A DNA stretch of 64,000 nucleotides. It comes from Brevibacillus panacihumi W25 (GTDB lineage: Bacteria > Bacillota > Bacilli > Brevibacillales > Brevibacillaceae). A program made the translations under genes and the position numbers. Of the stretch, positions 53,752 to 61,619 are shown piece by piece. A model generated the notes under the pieces. The model did no database searches and had not been told where the DNA came from. It worked only from the letters and a program-made list of their open reading frames with translations. The number at the start of each line of letters is the position of its first letter. The first letter of the stretch is position 1. The stretch spans positions 558,001-622,000 of the forward strand of contig NZ_KI629785.1 in the NCBI RefSeq assembly GCF_000503775.1, read 5' to 3'.

Positions 53752-54129
53752 TTAGGAAAGTAAGTTTTTCATCGCAGAAGAATTGTAGCCGACAATCAGG
53801 TTTTCCCCGTCTGTCAGGATCGGACGCTTCAGGAGCTGAGGCTCCTCGCTCAGCATTTCGAGCAGTTGTTTGACGGACATGTCATTGATGTCCACGTCCA
53901 GGTTTTTGAAGCGCTGGCTTCGGGTAGACAAGATTTCATCAAGCCCGTTGCTCGTCATTTTAATCATATCGAGCAGCTCTTCTGCTGTCGGCGGATTTTT
54001 AAACAAGTGCCGTTCCTCATAATTGACTCCGTTTTCTGCCAGCCATGCCTTCGCCTTGCGACAGGATGTACAGCTCGGATACGTGAAAAACGTAATTTTT
54101 GAAGTGCGTGTACGTTCAGCAACTGCCAT
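53752..54129 (-). CDS. mgsR: Spx/ArsC-family stress regulator, MgsR-like
   Basis: 125 residues, ATG after GGAGGGG. The thioredoxin-fold N-terminus carries the redox switch C20-T-S-C23 (TYPSCTSCRKAKAWL). LLKRPILTDGENLIVGYN is the Spx/MgsR C-terminal signature. MgsR (YqgZ) binds RNA polymerase and controls part of the sigma-B regulon in B. subtilis. The nearby DUF2626 and YqgX-type genes echo the B. subtilis yqgZ-yqgY-yqgX order, supporting MgsR rather than Spx itself. No sigma-B promoter was recognised. Confidence 0.82.
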   Translation of the reverse strand: MAVAERTRTSKITFFTYPSCTSCRKAKAWLAENGVNYEERHLFKNPPTAEELLDMIKMTSNGLDEILSTRSQRFKNLDVDINDMSVKQLLEMLSEEPQLLKRPILTDGENLIVGYNSSAMKNLLS

Positions 54130-54155
54130 CAGTTACCCCTCCGTCTCCTATATCG

Positions 54156-54184
54156 CATATCCGTTTTGGTGTAAACTGGATATG
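54156..54184. repeat. Operator-like dyad upstream of mgsR
   Basis: CATATCC and GGATATG form a perfect 7-bp inverted repeat with a 15-nt gap, 27 bp before the mgsR ATG. Confidence 0.45.
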
Positions 54185-54321
54185 TCACTTTATAAAAGTA
54201 AGCTAATAAAAAAACCTTTCTTACTTCGGATTATAAAGGTCTCATTTACACTATGTCAATAGTAGTTAATATAAAATATAGATACAATTTCGGATCAAAG
54301 GGTCAAAAACACACTGCAACC

Positions 54322-54350
54322 TTAACAACCCGGGAAAAATCGGATACACT
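54322..54350 (+). promoter_or_regulatory. Candidate promoter of the Cys-rich HTH regulator
   Basis: TTAACA, 17 nt, TACACT on the plus strand, about 32 nt before the ATG. Both boxes are imperfect. Confidence 0.42.
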
Positions 54351-54382
54351 TATACAGATGTCTCATTTAAGGGGGTACCAGC

Positions 54383-55087
54383 ATGCAATACGATGATGCT
54401 CAAAAGTTAACCAGCGCTTTAGCTGACCCCACCCGTTTTTCCATTTATCAATATGTGGCATACAGCAAAAACCCGATAACGGTTCAGGAAGTAGCCGATC
54501 ATTTTTCCATCCACCCCAACGTGGCCCGGCTTCATCTAACGAAACTGGAAGACGTCCATCTCCTCAAGGCCGTCTCGGACAAAAGCGGAAAAGGCGGACG
54601 CCCCAGTCGCCTCTACTCATTGTCTGATCAGGTGGTAAGCCTGCAGTTCCCTCCTCGTGACTACCAGCTGCTTGCGGACATCGCCATCGAAAGTCTTCTC
54701 TCGCTCGGCGAAGCCGGTGAAAAAGCACTGATCAATATGGGATATCGAATGGGTACAGAGATGGCAAAACGGGCAGTCGCCCAAAGCAGTCTGAATGTGC
54801 AAAGCGCTTCTTTGGAAGAGAAGATGAATCATATTCACCGTCTCGTCGTAGCGCAGGGCTTGAAGCCGGAAATCGAGGTGTTTGAAGACGGTTGCCTGCG
54901 TTTTCGCGTACAAAATTGCACCTTTTCGGAGTCAGCCAAGAAATATCCTGATTCCATCTGCAAAATGCATAATGCCTTGCTGACGGGAATATTTCAAACG
55001 TACCTGGGGAACATTGAGTTACGTGAGGACGAATCGATGCAATGTGGTTGTAAATCCTGCAACTATACCGTCATCCGTTACAGATAA
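54383..55087 (+). CDS. ArsR/DeoR-type HTH regulator with Cys-rich sensor domain
   Basis: 234 residues. Residues 5-80 form a winged helix-turn-helix (LADPTRFSIYQYVA, TVQEVADHFSIHPNVARLHLTKLE, GGRPSRLYSL). The C-terminal sensor domain has cysteines at 171, 179, 193, 221, 223 and 226, ending CGCKSC. This layout resembles SufR-type repressors and the methanogen-output domain, where cysteines hold an iron-sulfur cluster. A metal or redox sensor is likely; the exact ligand is not. It is divergent from mgsR and upstream of DUF2626. Confidence 0.82.
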   Translation: MQYDDAQKLTSALADPTRFSIYQYVAYSKNPITVQEVADHFSIHPNVARLHLTKLEDVHLLKAVSDKSGKGGRPSRLYSLSDQVVSLQFPPRDYQLLADIAIESLLSLGEAGEKALINMGYRMGTEMAKRAVAQSSLNVQSASLEEKMNHIHRLVVAQGLKPEIEVFEDGCLRFRVQNCTFSESAKKYPDSICKMHNALLTGIFQTYLGNIELREDESMQCGCKSCNYTVIRYR

Positions 55088-55130
55088 ACCATCCTGAATC
55101 ACTTTGCCAAAAATCCGTCATACCTTCCCG

Positions 55131-55159
55131 TTTACACGTGTTCACCTGTCCTATATAAT
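55131..55159 (+). promoter_or_regulatory. Sigma-A promoter of the DUF2626 gene
   Basis: TTTACA, 17 nt, TATAAT on the plus strand, 51 nt before the ATG. Confidence 0.78.
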
Positions 55160-55209
55160 GGGGAAGGAATCTTGTAAATATTGCCGATTACGCAAAAGGG
55201 GGGATACAG

Positions 55210-55476
55210 ATGGATCGTATGTATCGCGTTCTTGGTTTCTGGACGATCGTGATCGCGCTGATGGCGTTCTGGGCACAATTGTGGCCAATGGCACTGATCT
55301 TCTTTGGTTTGACCGCTTTCTTCGTAGCTCTTAGCTACATGAACCTGACGGAGCGGGTATACTTAAACATTTTCTTTGGCTTTATGTTTGTGTCCTTCGT
55401 AGGCTTCACCTACTATACATTCTTTGTAATGCCGGTAGGTCCACAAGAACACGCATTCCTGCAAATGATCATGTAG
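55210..55476 (+). CDS. yqgY: DUF2626 small membrane protein (YqgY-like)
   Basis: 88 residues with three hydrophobic segments. It starts MDRMYRVLGFWTIVIALMAF and contains LSYMNLTERVYLNIFFGF, the pattern of DUF2626. The ATG follows AAAGGGGGG. It has its own sigma-A promoter and a strong terminator, so it is a single-gene unit. In B. subtilis the family member yqgY neighbours mgsR. The function is unknown. Confidence 0.88.
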   Translation: MDRMYRVLGFWTIVIALMAFWAQLWPMALIFFGLTAFFVALSYMNLTERVYLNIFFGFMFVSFVGFTYYTFFVMPVGPQEHAFLQMIM

Positions 55477-55477
55477 G

Positions 55478-55511
55478 AAAAAAAAGATGCTCGCCATGAG
55501 CATCTTTTTTT
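55478..55511. terminator. Bidirectional terminator after DUF2626
   Basis: AAAAAGATGCTC pairs perfectly with GAGCATCTTTTT across 5 nt, with long A and T runs. Confidence 0.93.
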
Positions 55512-56634
55512 AATTTATCGGATAAAAGAGAGCATCCTGCCGCACGTTCTTCCCTTGAACCACGACGCGAAAACGACCTCCCAAGCCTGCCGGATCCAGC
55601 AATTGCACAATCGCCCGATTCCGCTTCATCGCCTGGCTGGTGAACGGGTCGCGATCTGCATGAGCCACCGCTTTTTGCAGCAGGCCGCAGCGCATGAGAA
55701 ACTGATCCTGCCGTAGATAGTCGAGTACGCGCAGACCGTTTTCCTCCCCGCTTTTCATCCACTGGGAAAAGTTTACATGACAGGTCAGATCCTGTTCACC
55801 GACATGCTGGTAAGGATCATCGTGCGCCTGGTGGCGATGATAACACATCAACGTCCCCTTTTTGCGGCTCGGGTGATACAACTCCTCCTGCAAATCTCCG
55901 TAATCGATCGTGATCACATAGCCCGCATCCAACAGCTGAGCCACATCTCGGGCAGCCTGATCCATAGCGAGATTCACTTCGATCCGTACGCCGCGCGGGA
56001 CCTCTTCTTCCATGGACTTCAGATAACCTGCCAGAGCAGGCGTCGGATCCCGGTAGGTCTCGACAAAGCCTTCATCGCTTGACGCCACCCATACCTCGCG
56101 CCAACCACCCGCTTGCTTCTCCACGATATGTACCGGAAACGCATCCAGCCATTCATTGGACAGCACGACACCAGTAATCCCGTTTGTTCCCCGCGCGGCG
56201 TCACCCAAGGAATCGTACCAGACCTTCTCAACTTCATGGTCCCGCAAACTCTCCTGCTGCATAGCGCGGTGATAAGGACTGGTCTCAATCATCACTACTC
56301 GGATGCGCTGATAAAGCTTCGGCGCACTTTCGCGAAGACGATCCAACAAAAAGCGGCACAGGCTCCCGGGCCCCCCGCCAATCTCCACCAGGTGAGGTTT
56401 GGCGAACTCTCCCGCACGACACATTGCTGCCACCACGTCTGCCAAGGTTTCCGCAAAAACGGGGTGGACGGCGGCACTGGTGTAAAAGTCCCCTTGTCTC
56501 CCTACCTTCTGCCTGTCGGTCATATAGTAGCCCCAGACTGGATGGTAGAGAGCCAACTCCATATAGCGCGCAAAAGGGATCGCTTGAGTCGGCGCGCTGT
56601 TGATTTCCTCTCGAATCCATTCGATTAGACCCAT
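55510..56634 (-). CDS. MidA-type SAM-dependent methyltransferase (DUF185)
   Basis: 374 residues. N-terminal text PFARYMELALYHPVWGYY and QGDFYTSAAVHPVFAETLA is the MidA/NDUFAF7 signature. The SAM motif LVEIGGGPGSLCRFLL follows, then LSNEWLDAFPVHIVE. Eukaryotic relatives methylate an Arg of a respiratory complex I subunit. In Bacillales the target is unknown, and this organism type often lacks complex I. It stands alone between two terminators. Confidence 0.9.
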   Translation of the reverse strand: MGLIEWIREEINSAPTQAIPFARYMELALYHPVWGYYMTDRQKVGRQGDFYTSAAVHPVFAETLADVVAAMCRAGEFAKPHLVEIGGGPGSLCRFLLDRLRESAPKLYQRIRVVMIETSPYHRAMQQESLRDHEVEKVWYDSLGDAARGTNGITGVVLSNEWLDAFPVHIVEKQAGGWREVWVASSDEGFVETYRDPTPALAGYLKSMEEEVPRGVRIEVNLAMDQAARDVAQLLDAGYVITIDYGDLQEELYHPSRKKGTLMCYHRHQAHDDPYQHVGEQDLTCHVNFSQWMKSGEENGLRVLDYLRQDQFLMRCGLLQKAVAHADRDPFTSQAMKRNRAIVQLLDPAGLGGRFRVVVQGKNVRQDALFYPIN

Positions 56635-56752
56635 TCTCTTCTACTCCTGCTACCCAAATTCAACCTGATAAGGCTATAATACGTAAAGAAGTCATACAAT
56701 AAAAGAAAGTGGAAGGTACTATGTCCCCCATCATACTATAAAAGGTGAAGAT

Positions 56753-57826
56753 ATGCGCAAATTCCTGCTCATCCTGCTTCTGGTTCTGTGTCCGTTGAGC
56801 GTATTTGCCCAGGAAGAGCAATCCGTTCCCCTGGAGCAACTGATTTTGCAGCAGCATTTTACGCAAAAAGAACTGGAACGGACATTGACATTGATCAAGG
56901 ACGAAGAAAAACGCACCCAGAACGATATCGCCCGTCTTGAAATGGACATGCAGCGGCAGAAGTTGATGATCGATGCTATGCGCCGCCATGCCGGTGAAGT
57001 GGCGCGTGCGTATTATACAGGTGAAAGAGCCACGTTATTGACATTGTTGTTTGAGGCGGAGAACTTCAATCAACTTCTGATCATGATGGATATGATCCAA
57101 TATCTCTACGAACGTGATTTCACAAGATTGGCAATGTTCCAGGAAGAACGCGCGAGATTGGCCACCATGCAGTCCGAGCAGCAAGATCGCCTGGGACACT
57201 TGAAGAAGCTGCGGGAAAAATATGAGCTCCAGCTTGCCGAAATGATCGCAATCCAACAGCAAAAAGATGAGAATGTGCAAAAGCTGGAGGACCCAACCCG
57301 TGTCGAAGCATTGATGGACCACCTGATTATCGACTGGCAGCAACGCGGATTGCCTGCCTTCCAGACGTTCTTCGGGACGTTGGCTGGCGTCATGGGCCAA
57401 ATTCCGGAGCTGGCCACACCGGAGCGGATTCAATCCAGTGGTCTGTTCCTCCATACCTTGACGATCAATCAAGACGAGTTCAATCAGTTTCTCATCTCTA
57501 AAAATGAGATGTTCAAGCAATCCCAGTTCAGCTTTGACGACAACAAGCTGCTGGTGCAAGGGACCTACGATCACATGGAGATCAAGCTAGTCGGTGTCTA
57601 TGAGCTCGTATCGCCTACCCATTTGCAATTTCATATCGAATCCTTGTATTTTGACGGTTTTGAATTGCCTCGCTCGACGGTCGAGGAAATGGAGAAATTG
57701 TACGATCTCGGTTTTTACCCGGAGTTGATTTCGCCCAATATCCAGGTGGAAAAACTGAGCATGATGGATGAAGAATTGAAGCTGCAGCTAAAATTAAATC
57801 TCCCGTTTGGTTGGGGCAAACCGTAA
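56753..57826 (+). CDS. Secreted PcsB/CwlO-like coiled-coil protein without hydrolase domain
   Basis: 357 residues, ATG after AAAGGTGA. A signal peptide covers about residues 1-19 (KFLLILLLVLCPLSVFAQ). A long coiled coil covers about 25-185, with the text AYYTGERATLLTLLFEAENF near residue 85 and MDMIQYLYERDF after it, close to the pattern of PcsB/CwlO coiled-coil domains that FtsX regulates. Instead of NlpC/P60 or CHAP it ends in an alpha/beta domain of about 140 residues that I do not recognise. It is probably an extracytoplasmic wall or divisome regulator. Confidence 0.72.
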   Translation: MRKFLLILLLVLCPLSVFAQEEQSVPLEQLILQQHFTQKELERTLTLIKDEEKRTQNDIARLEMDMQRQKLMIDAMRRHAGEVARAYYTGERATLLTLLFEAENFNQLLIMMDMIQYLYERDFTRLAMFQEERARLATMQSEQQDRLGHLKKLREKYELQLAEMIAIQQQKDENVQKLEDPTRVEALMDHLIIDWQQRGLPAFQTFFGTLAGVMGQIPELATPERIQSSGLFLHTLTINQDEFNQFLISKNEMFKQSQFSFDDNKLLVQGTYDHMEIKLVGVYELVSPTHLQFHIESLYFDGFELPRSTVEEMEKLYDLGFYPELISPNIQVEKLSMMDEELKLQLKLNLPFGWGKP

Positions 57827-57830
57827 CGGC

Positions 57831-57860
57831 AAAAGCCAGCTATCCGATTAGCTGGCTTTT
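57831..57860. terminator. Bidirectional terminator between the coiled-coil gene and capA
   Basis: AAAAGCCAGCTA pairs perfectly with TAGCTGGCTTTT across 6 nt. The right arm includes the last codons of capA. Confidence 0.85.
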
Positions 57861-59119
57861 GGTTTGGACTGATCCAGATTCACATGGACCGGGATTTCTT
57901 CGTGGAGCTTATTCAGGTACTGGATGGCTTCCTTGGAAAGAGACAGCCCTTTTTCCCCATTTTGAAGCTTCTGCAACGTTTGCGGGACGGGATAGATGAC
58001 GTAGCTGCGTTTGCCTTTCGGACGAGAAAAATAGACATAAGTTGGAATCATTTCAGCGCTTTCGATCTTTGCTTCCCCATTTTCTCCCTTGTACAAACTT
58101 AGCTTCAGAATCGCTCCTACATCCTTGTAATCCCAGCGCTGCGCGGAAATAAAATTGCCCAGCGAATAGGCGATCAAGCCTGTATGCTCCCGGCCGTCCT
58201 CCAATGTCACCGTTTTCCATTCATACGGCTGCACAACATGCGGATGGGCGCCGAGAATGAGGTCTGCACCGTACTGCAGGCAAAGCTCAGCAGTCTTCTT
58301 TTGAAAGGCGTTCGGCAAACGTACGTATTCATCACCAAAATGCAGCGCTACCGCGACCAGATCAGCCTTTTCCCGCGCACGGGCAATGTCCTTTTTCATC
58401 AAGTCCGGGTCGATCAGGTTGACCAGATACGACTTGCCCTCGGGAATCGGAATCCCATTGGTTCCATAGGTGTAGGAGAGCAAAGCCATCGTGAGACCAT
58501 CTTTGGTCAGGAAAAGCGGTTCGTCTCGCTCCTCGGCGTTGCGAAAAGTCCCCGTGTGCAAAAGTCCTGACTGGTCCAAATGTTCAATCGTTTTCAGCAC
58601 CCCCTGCTCCTTGCGGTCCAGGGAGTGATTGTTCGCCGTGGATACTGCCGTAAAACCAACATCTACCAGCGTCTGGGCAAGCGATTCAGGAGAATTGAAC
58701 ATGGGGTAGCCCGTATAGCGGGCTTCTTTCCCAGTCAGCGTCGTCTCCAGATTGCCGATCACCCAATCGGCTTCCTGAAACAAGGGCTTCACATGCTCAA
58801 ACGAAGGAAGAAAATCATAGGATTTGCTGGCGGCATTCCAGGCTCCCTCCAATTGCTGATCATGGACCATAATATCGCCCACTGCCATGACGGAGACACG
58901 AACCTCGGGAAACCGGGACTCGGTCTCATCTCTGATGGGCGGAGCAGGTGACGCTTCACTGGGCAAAGACGCTTCTATCTGAACGGGCTCTGCCTGGGGA
59001 AGCGACGGCACCTCGGAGGAGGTCGACTCCACCGGATTGGCAGGCACAGGTGCACACCCTGCCAGCAAGGCTAGAGACAAGGTGATCATCCACGCCTGGG
59101 AACGCCTGATACTTCTCAT
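57848..59119 (-). CDS. CapA-family lipoprotein metallophosphatase-like
   Basis: 423 residues, ATG after GGAGCG. The lipobox LLAGC is at about residue 22, followed by a Pro/Glu/Ser-rich linker to about 70. The CapA/PgsA calcineurin-like domain has VGDIMVHDQQ, IGNLETTLTG, TANNHSLDRKEQG, HFGDEY, LGAHPHVVQP and YSLGNFISAQR. CapA takes part in poly-gamma-glutamate capsule production in some Bacillus, but no capB or capC homologue is here, so the role may be different. The long interval before it carries three palindromes. Confidence 0.9.
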   Translation of the reverse strand: MRSIRRSQAWMITLSLALLAGCAPVPANPVESTSSEVPSLPQAEPVQIEASLPSEASPAPPIRDETESRFPEVRVSVMAVGDIMVHDQQLEGAWNAASKSYDFLPSFEHVKPLFQEADWVIGNLETTLTGKEARYTGYPMFNSPESLAQTLVDVGFTAVSTANNHSLDRKEQGVLKTIEHLDQSGLLHTGTFRNAEERDEPLFLTKDGLTMALLSYTYGTNGIPIPEGKSYLVNLIDPDLMKKDIARAREKADLVAVALHFGDEYVRLPNAFQKKTAELCLQYGADLILGAHPHVVQPYEWKTVTLEDGREHTGLIAYSLGNFISAQRWDYKDVGAILKLSLYKGENGEAKIESAEMIPTYVYFSRPKGKRSYVIYPVPQTLQKLQNGEKGLSLSKEAIQYLNKLHEEIPVHVNLDQSKPKAS

Positions 59120-59140
59120 GATTGTCGCTCCTTTTTTCTG

Positions 59141-59164
59141 TGAAAAACGTCTCGACGTTTTTCA
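59141..59164. repeat. Perfect palindrome 1 before capA
   Basis: TGAAAAACGTC and GACGTTTTTCA, 11-bp arms with a 2-nt centre. It lies nearest the capA ribosome site. Confidence 0.85.
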
Positions 59165-59176
59165 TAAAAGTGGATG

Positions 59177-59192
59177 TGACCGCTTGCGGTCA
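59177..59192. repeat. Perfect palindrome 2 before capA
   Basis: TGACCGC and GCGGTCA, 7-bp arms with a 2-nt centre; it shares the GACCG/CGGTC word with palindrome 3. Confidence 0.85.
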
Positions 59193-59218
59193 AACAAAAC
59201 GGTCATGACCGTTTTGTT
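59193..59218. repeat. Perfect palindrome 3 before capA
   Basis: AACAAAACGGTCA and TGACCGTTTTGTT, 13-bp arms with no central gap. It abuts palindrome 2. It could end yqgX transcription weakly or bind a dimeric regulator. Confidence 0.88.
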
Positions 59219-59278
59219 ACTGCCCATTCCTTTTCGCCATTTGCTGACAAATTCCTTTGCTCATCCCCGATTTCTGGC

Positions 59279-59926
59279 TTACCGCAGCATGCCGGTTACA
59301 TAAGGATTAAAGGTCTTCTCTGTATCGATGGTTGTTTTGGGGCCGTGGCCGGGGTAGACAATGGTCTCGTCATCCAGCTCAAATAATTTATCCTGGATGC
59401 TTGCCATCAACGTCTCAAAATCGCCGCCGGGTAAATCCGTCCGGCCGATGCTTTGCGCAAACAAGACATCACCGCCAAAACAATGCTGACCGATCACAAA
59501 GGAACAACTGCCTGGGGAATGGCCCGGCGTGTGCAGAACGTCAATCTTCAGGCCAGCAAGCTCCAATACCTGACCGTCTTCCAGTTCCTGCTCGGCTCGC
59601 TCGCAGACGATTGGCTGCGGCAAATTCCAGCGGCTTGAGCCGTTCAAATCCGGATGGGTCAGCCATTCCTGTTCGATCGGGTGAATGTAGACTGGCGCTT
59701 TGGTCATGGCACGAACCTGATTCAAACCGCCGATATGGTCCAGATGTGCATGAGTAAGTAAAATCGCGACTACGTTTTTCTCGATCAAGGCATCCAGCAA
59801 TATTTCCGGATCCATTCCAGGATCAATTACGATGCTTTCCCCTGTAGCCGGGTTCGTCAGGACATATGCATTGGTTTGAAACATTCCCAAGGCGTAGCTT
59901 TCAATTTGTAGCGCTGAGTTGCTCAT
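59279..59926 (-). CDS. yqgX: YqgX-like metallo-beta-lactamase-fold hydrolase
   Basis: 215 residues from the ATG at 59926, with AAGGAGG upstream. The metal motif THAHLDHIGG, then HTPGHSPGSC, FGGDVLF and PGHGPKTTI give all ligands of a glyoxalase-II-like enzyme. Family members hydrolyse thioesters such as hydroxyacyl-glutathione or, in Bacillales, possibly bacillithiol adducts. In B. subtilis yqgX is close to yqgZ (mgsR). Substrate is an inference. Confidence 0.88.
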   Translation of the reverse strand: MSNSALQIESYALGMFQTNAYVLTNPATGESIVIDPGMDPEILLDALIEKNVVAILLTHAHLDHIGGLNQVRAMTKAPVYIHPIEQEWLTHPDLNGSSRWNLPQPIVCERAEQELEDGQVLELAGLKIDVLHTPGHSPGSCSFVIGQHCFGGDVLFAQSIGRTDLPGGDFETLMASIQDKLFELDDETIVYPGHGPKTTIDTEKTFNPYVTGMLR

Positions 59927-59990
59927 AGGAACCTCCTTGATTTTTTGATACGATAAGGAAGAGATTGGACAAAAGGTGGTGCATTGAATC

Positions 59991-60497
59991 ATGCAAACCA
60001 TGTACGGCGTAGAAATGCAAGTGCCATCAGGCAAACTTCCGGGCTTCTATGCTCAAGTCATACATAAAATTGGCGACCATGTCAACGTCTTCGACCGAGA
60101 TGAATTGATGTTTATTGTAGAAAACGAGGAGGAATGCGAAAAGCTGACCGCCATCCTTCAGAAAGCGGATATGCTGGGCGAGCTTTTCCCCTTGTTGAAT
60201 CTTCCCCCTGACGTTTCTGTGACACATCTGGAGGATGTGGGTTTTGTCAGCGCTAGTGAACAGAGGTATCTCTATGCGGATCGTGTGGCGCTCTTCTGTT
60301 TCGCTGAACAGGCTGATAATGATCAGGATCGCTGGGCAGCCCTGCAACAGTTGAACGAGCATCTGCTAGGCAGCATCCCGGCAAGCAGTGACTCTCCCCA
60401 CTATTACATCCTGGATCAAAGCCAGCAGGTTCTCGCCGAAGGAATCGCAGCAAGGTACGGTGTATCCCTGCATTGGCTGTATCAGGGCGAAAATTAG
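59991..60497 (+). CDS. Unknown cytoplasmic protein
   Basis: 168 residues, ATG with AAGGTGGTG upstream. No signal peptide, membrane segment or known motif is seen. It is acidic, with balanced helix and strand character (IHKIGDHVNVFDRDELMFIV near the start). It is divergent from yqgX across 64 bp and ends at a bidirectional terminator, so it is probably a single-gene unit. Codon use and ribosome site look native. I do not recognise the family. Confidence 0.65.
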   Translation: MQTMYGVEMQVPSGKLPGFYAQVIHKIGDHVNVFDRDELMFIVENEEECEKLTAILQKADMLGELFPLLNLPPDVSVTHLEDVGFVSASEQRYLYADRVALFCFAEQADNDQDRWAALQQLNEHLLGSIPASSDSPHYYILDQSQQVLAEGIAARYGVSLHWLYQGEN

Positions 60498-60504
60498 ACA
60501 TAGG

Positions 60505-60540
60505 AAAAAGTGCGCTCTGACCAAAGAACGCACTTTCTCC
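60505..60540. terminator. Bidirectional terminator
   Basis: AAAGTGCG pairs perfectly with CGCACTTT around a 14-nt loop, flanked by A and T-rich runs. It separates the convergent genes at 59991 and 61077. Confidence 0.75.
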
Positions 60541-61077
60541 TTACAGACGATCAAAACGGAACCAGACCACCTGATCGTTCACAATCCCAAAGCTAGCCTC
60601 CTGCTTGCTTCCTTTGTAGACGATCTCTTTATCTCCTGCCGCTTCGCCATATAGTTCTTTAAGCTGTTGTTCACTGGAGTAGATCGTCAAGCCTCGATTG
60701 GTTTTGAACTTTTCGGCTTCCTCCTCAGGTACGCCTGCCAGCATGATCGATTGGAGTACACCTCGTTCCACCATGACCATGACTTGCGTACGACCCACCA
60801 GCATCATTCCCATGACCATATTGCCTTCCCCGGCCGCCATCCGATCAACGGTATAGGACTCACGGGTCTGCATATCCATAAAATCTGCCTTGTCCGGCTG
60901 CAGGATGTCCATCGCTTCTTTAATGTTCTGTCCTACGTACGCACCGTTCAGGCCGTATTCTTTTTGATTTTCCGGATCAAAAGAGGGAGAAAGCCCTCCG
61001 TCCGAAGAGCAAGCCGCTAGCATGACCCCTGCAATCAAGACGAGCATGACACAAGGCCAATGTCTCCAGTCCTTCAT
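60541..61077 (-). CDS. Putative lipoprotein of unknown function
   Basis: 178 residues. A signal peptide with lipobox LAACSS (Cys23) indicates a membrane-anchored lipoprotein. The mature part contains the stretch LNGAYVGQNIKEAMDILQPD, a Met-rich strand MVMGMMLVGRTQVMVMV, and GLTIYSSEQQLKELYGE. The pattern resembles small Bacillales lipoproteins that compare a parameter with a threshold (DUF4309-like), but I cannot assign a family. A promoter embedded in a palindrome lies just upstream. Confidence 0.72.
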   Translation of the reverse strand: MKDWRHWPCVMLVLIAGVMLAACSSDGGLSPSFDPENQKEYGLNGAYVGQNIKEAMDILQPDKADFMDMQTRESYTVDRMAAGEGNMVMGMMLVGRTQVMVMVERGVLQSIMLAGVPEEEAEKFKTNRGLTIYSSEQQLKELYGEAAGDKEIVYKGSKQEASFGIVNDQVVWFRFDRL

Positions 61078-61131
61078 CGCCGCACACCTTCCCTTTGTCG
61101 CGCCCCTTCTCCTGTCCGTCTGTACAAGGCT

Positions 61132-61160
61132 ATCTTACCCCACGTGCACACATGGGGCAA
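61132..61160 (-). promoter_or_regulatory. Promoter inside a palindrome, upstream of the lipoprotein gene
   Basis: The minus strand reads TTGCCC, 17 nt, TAAGAT. The region 61135-61160 is a 26-bp dyad (TTACCCCACGTG facing CACATGGGGCAA), so an operator would overlap the core promoter. Confidence 0.45.
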
Positions 61161-61166
61161 GAGTCA

Positions 61167-61619
61167 CTATTTTTGATCCCGGGGTCCCGTTACCTTTCTT
61201 CGAGGTCGATTTGGCGGGCGGTCCGTCTCCACCTGCTTCTTCAACCCCTCCAGAATTTTCAGGATAGAGGCAAAGAACGGGGAGCCGAACACAGCGATGA
61301 TTCCCCACATCCAGGTCCCTACTTTCCAGGGATTTTCGACATAGGCGATCTCGTCACCCAGCAGAATTTTGGCAGGATCTAGTCCAATCGCACCAAATAT
61401 AAACCCGGCGGCAACGACGGAGATCAGCAGATTGAAAAAACGCTTGTAGTTCATAAAGCGAGCCGCCTCGTTGTGATCCTCCCAGCAATCGTCCTGCGGC
61501 TCATAATCCGTAGTAAGGAACGGGATGACCGACTTGCACGCCTCTGTCACCCCTGCCGCAGCACTGGATACGGCGGTGATATAAATGAGAAATGCGATAG
61601 ATGAATCCAAGGTAACCAT
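61167..61619 (-). CDS. Small membrane protein of unknown function
   Basis: 150 residues, ATG after GGGAGGGG. Hydrophobic segments occupy about residues 7-25, 62-78 and 100-118, with an acidic loop (DDCWEDHNEAAR) and a basic Pro/Arg-rich tail (RPPNRPRRK). No family is recognised. It is upstream of the lipoprotein gene on the same strand and could be co-transcribed, although a candidate promoter lies between them. Confidence 0.7.
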   Translation of the reverse strand: MVTLDSSIAFLIYITAVSSAAAGVTEACKSVIPFLTTDYEPQDDCWEDHNEAARFMNYKRFFNLLISVVAAGFIFGAIGLDPAKILLGDEIAYVENPWKVGTWMWGIIAVFGSPFFASILKILEGLKKQVETDRPPNRPRRKVTGPRDQK

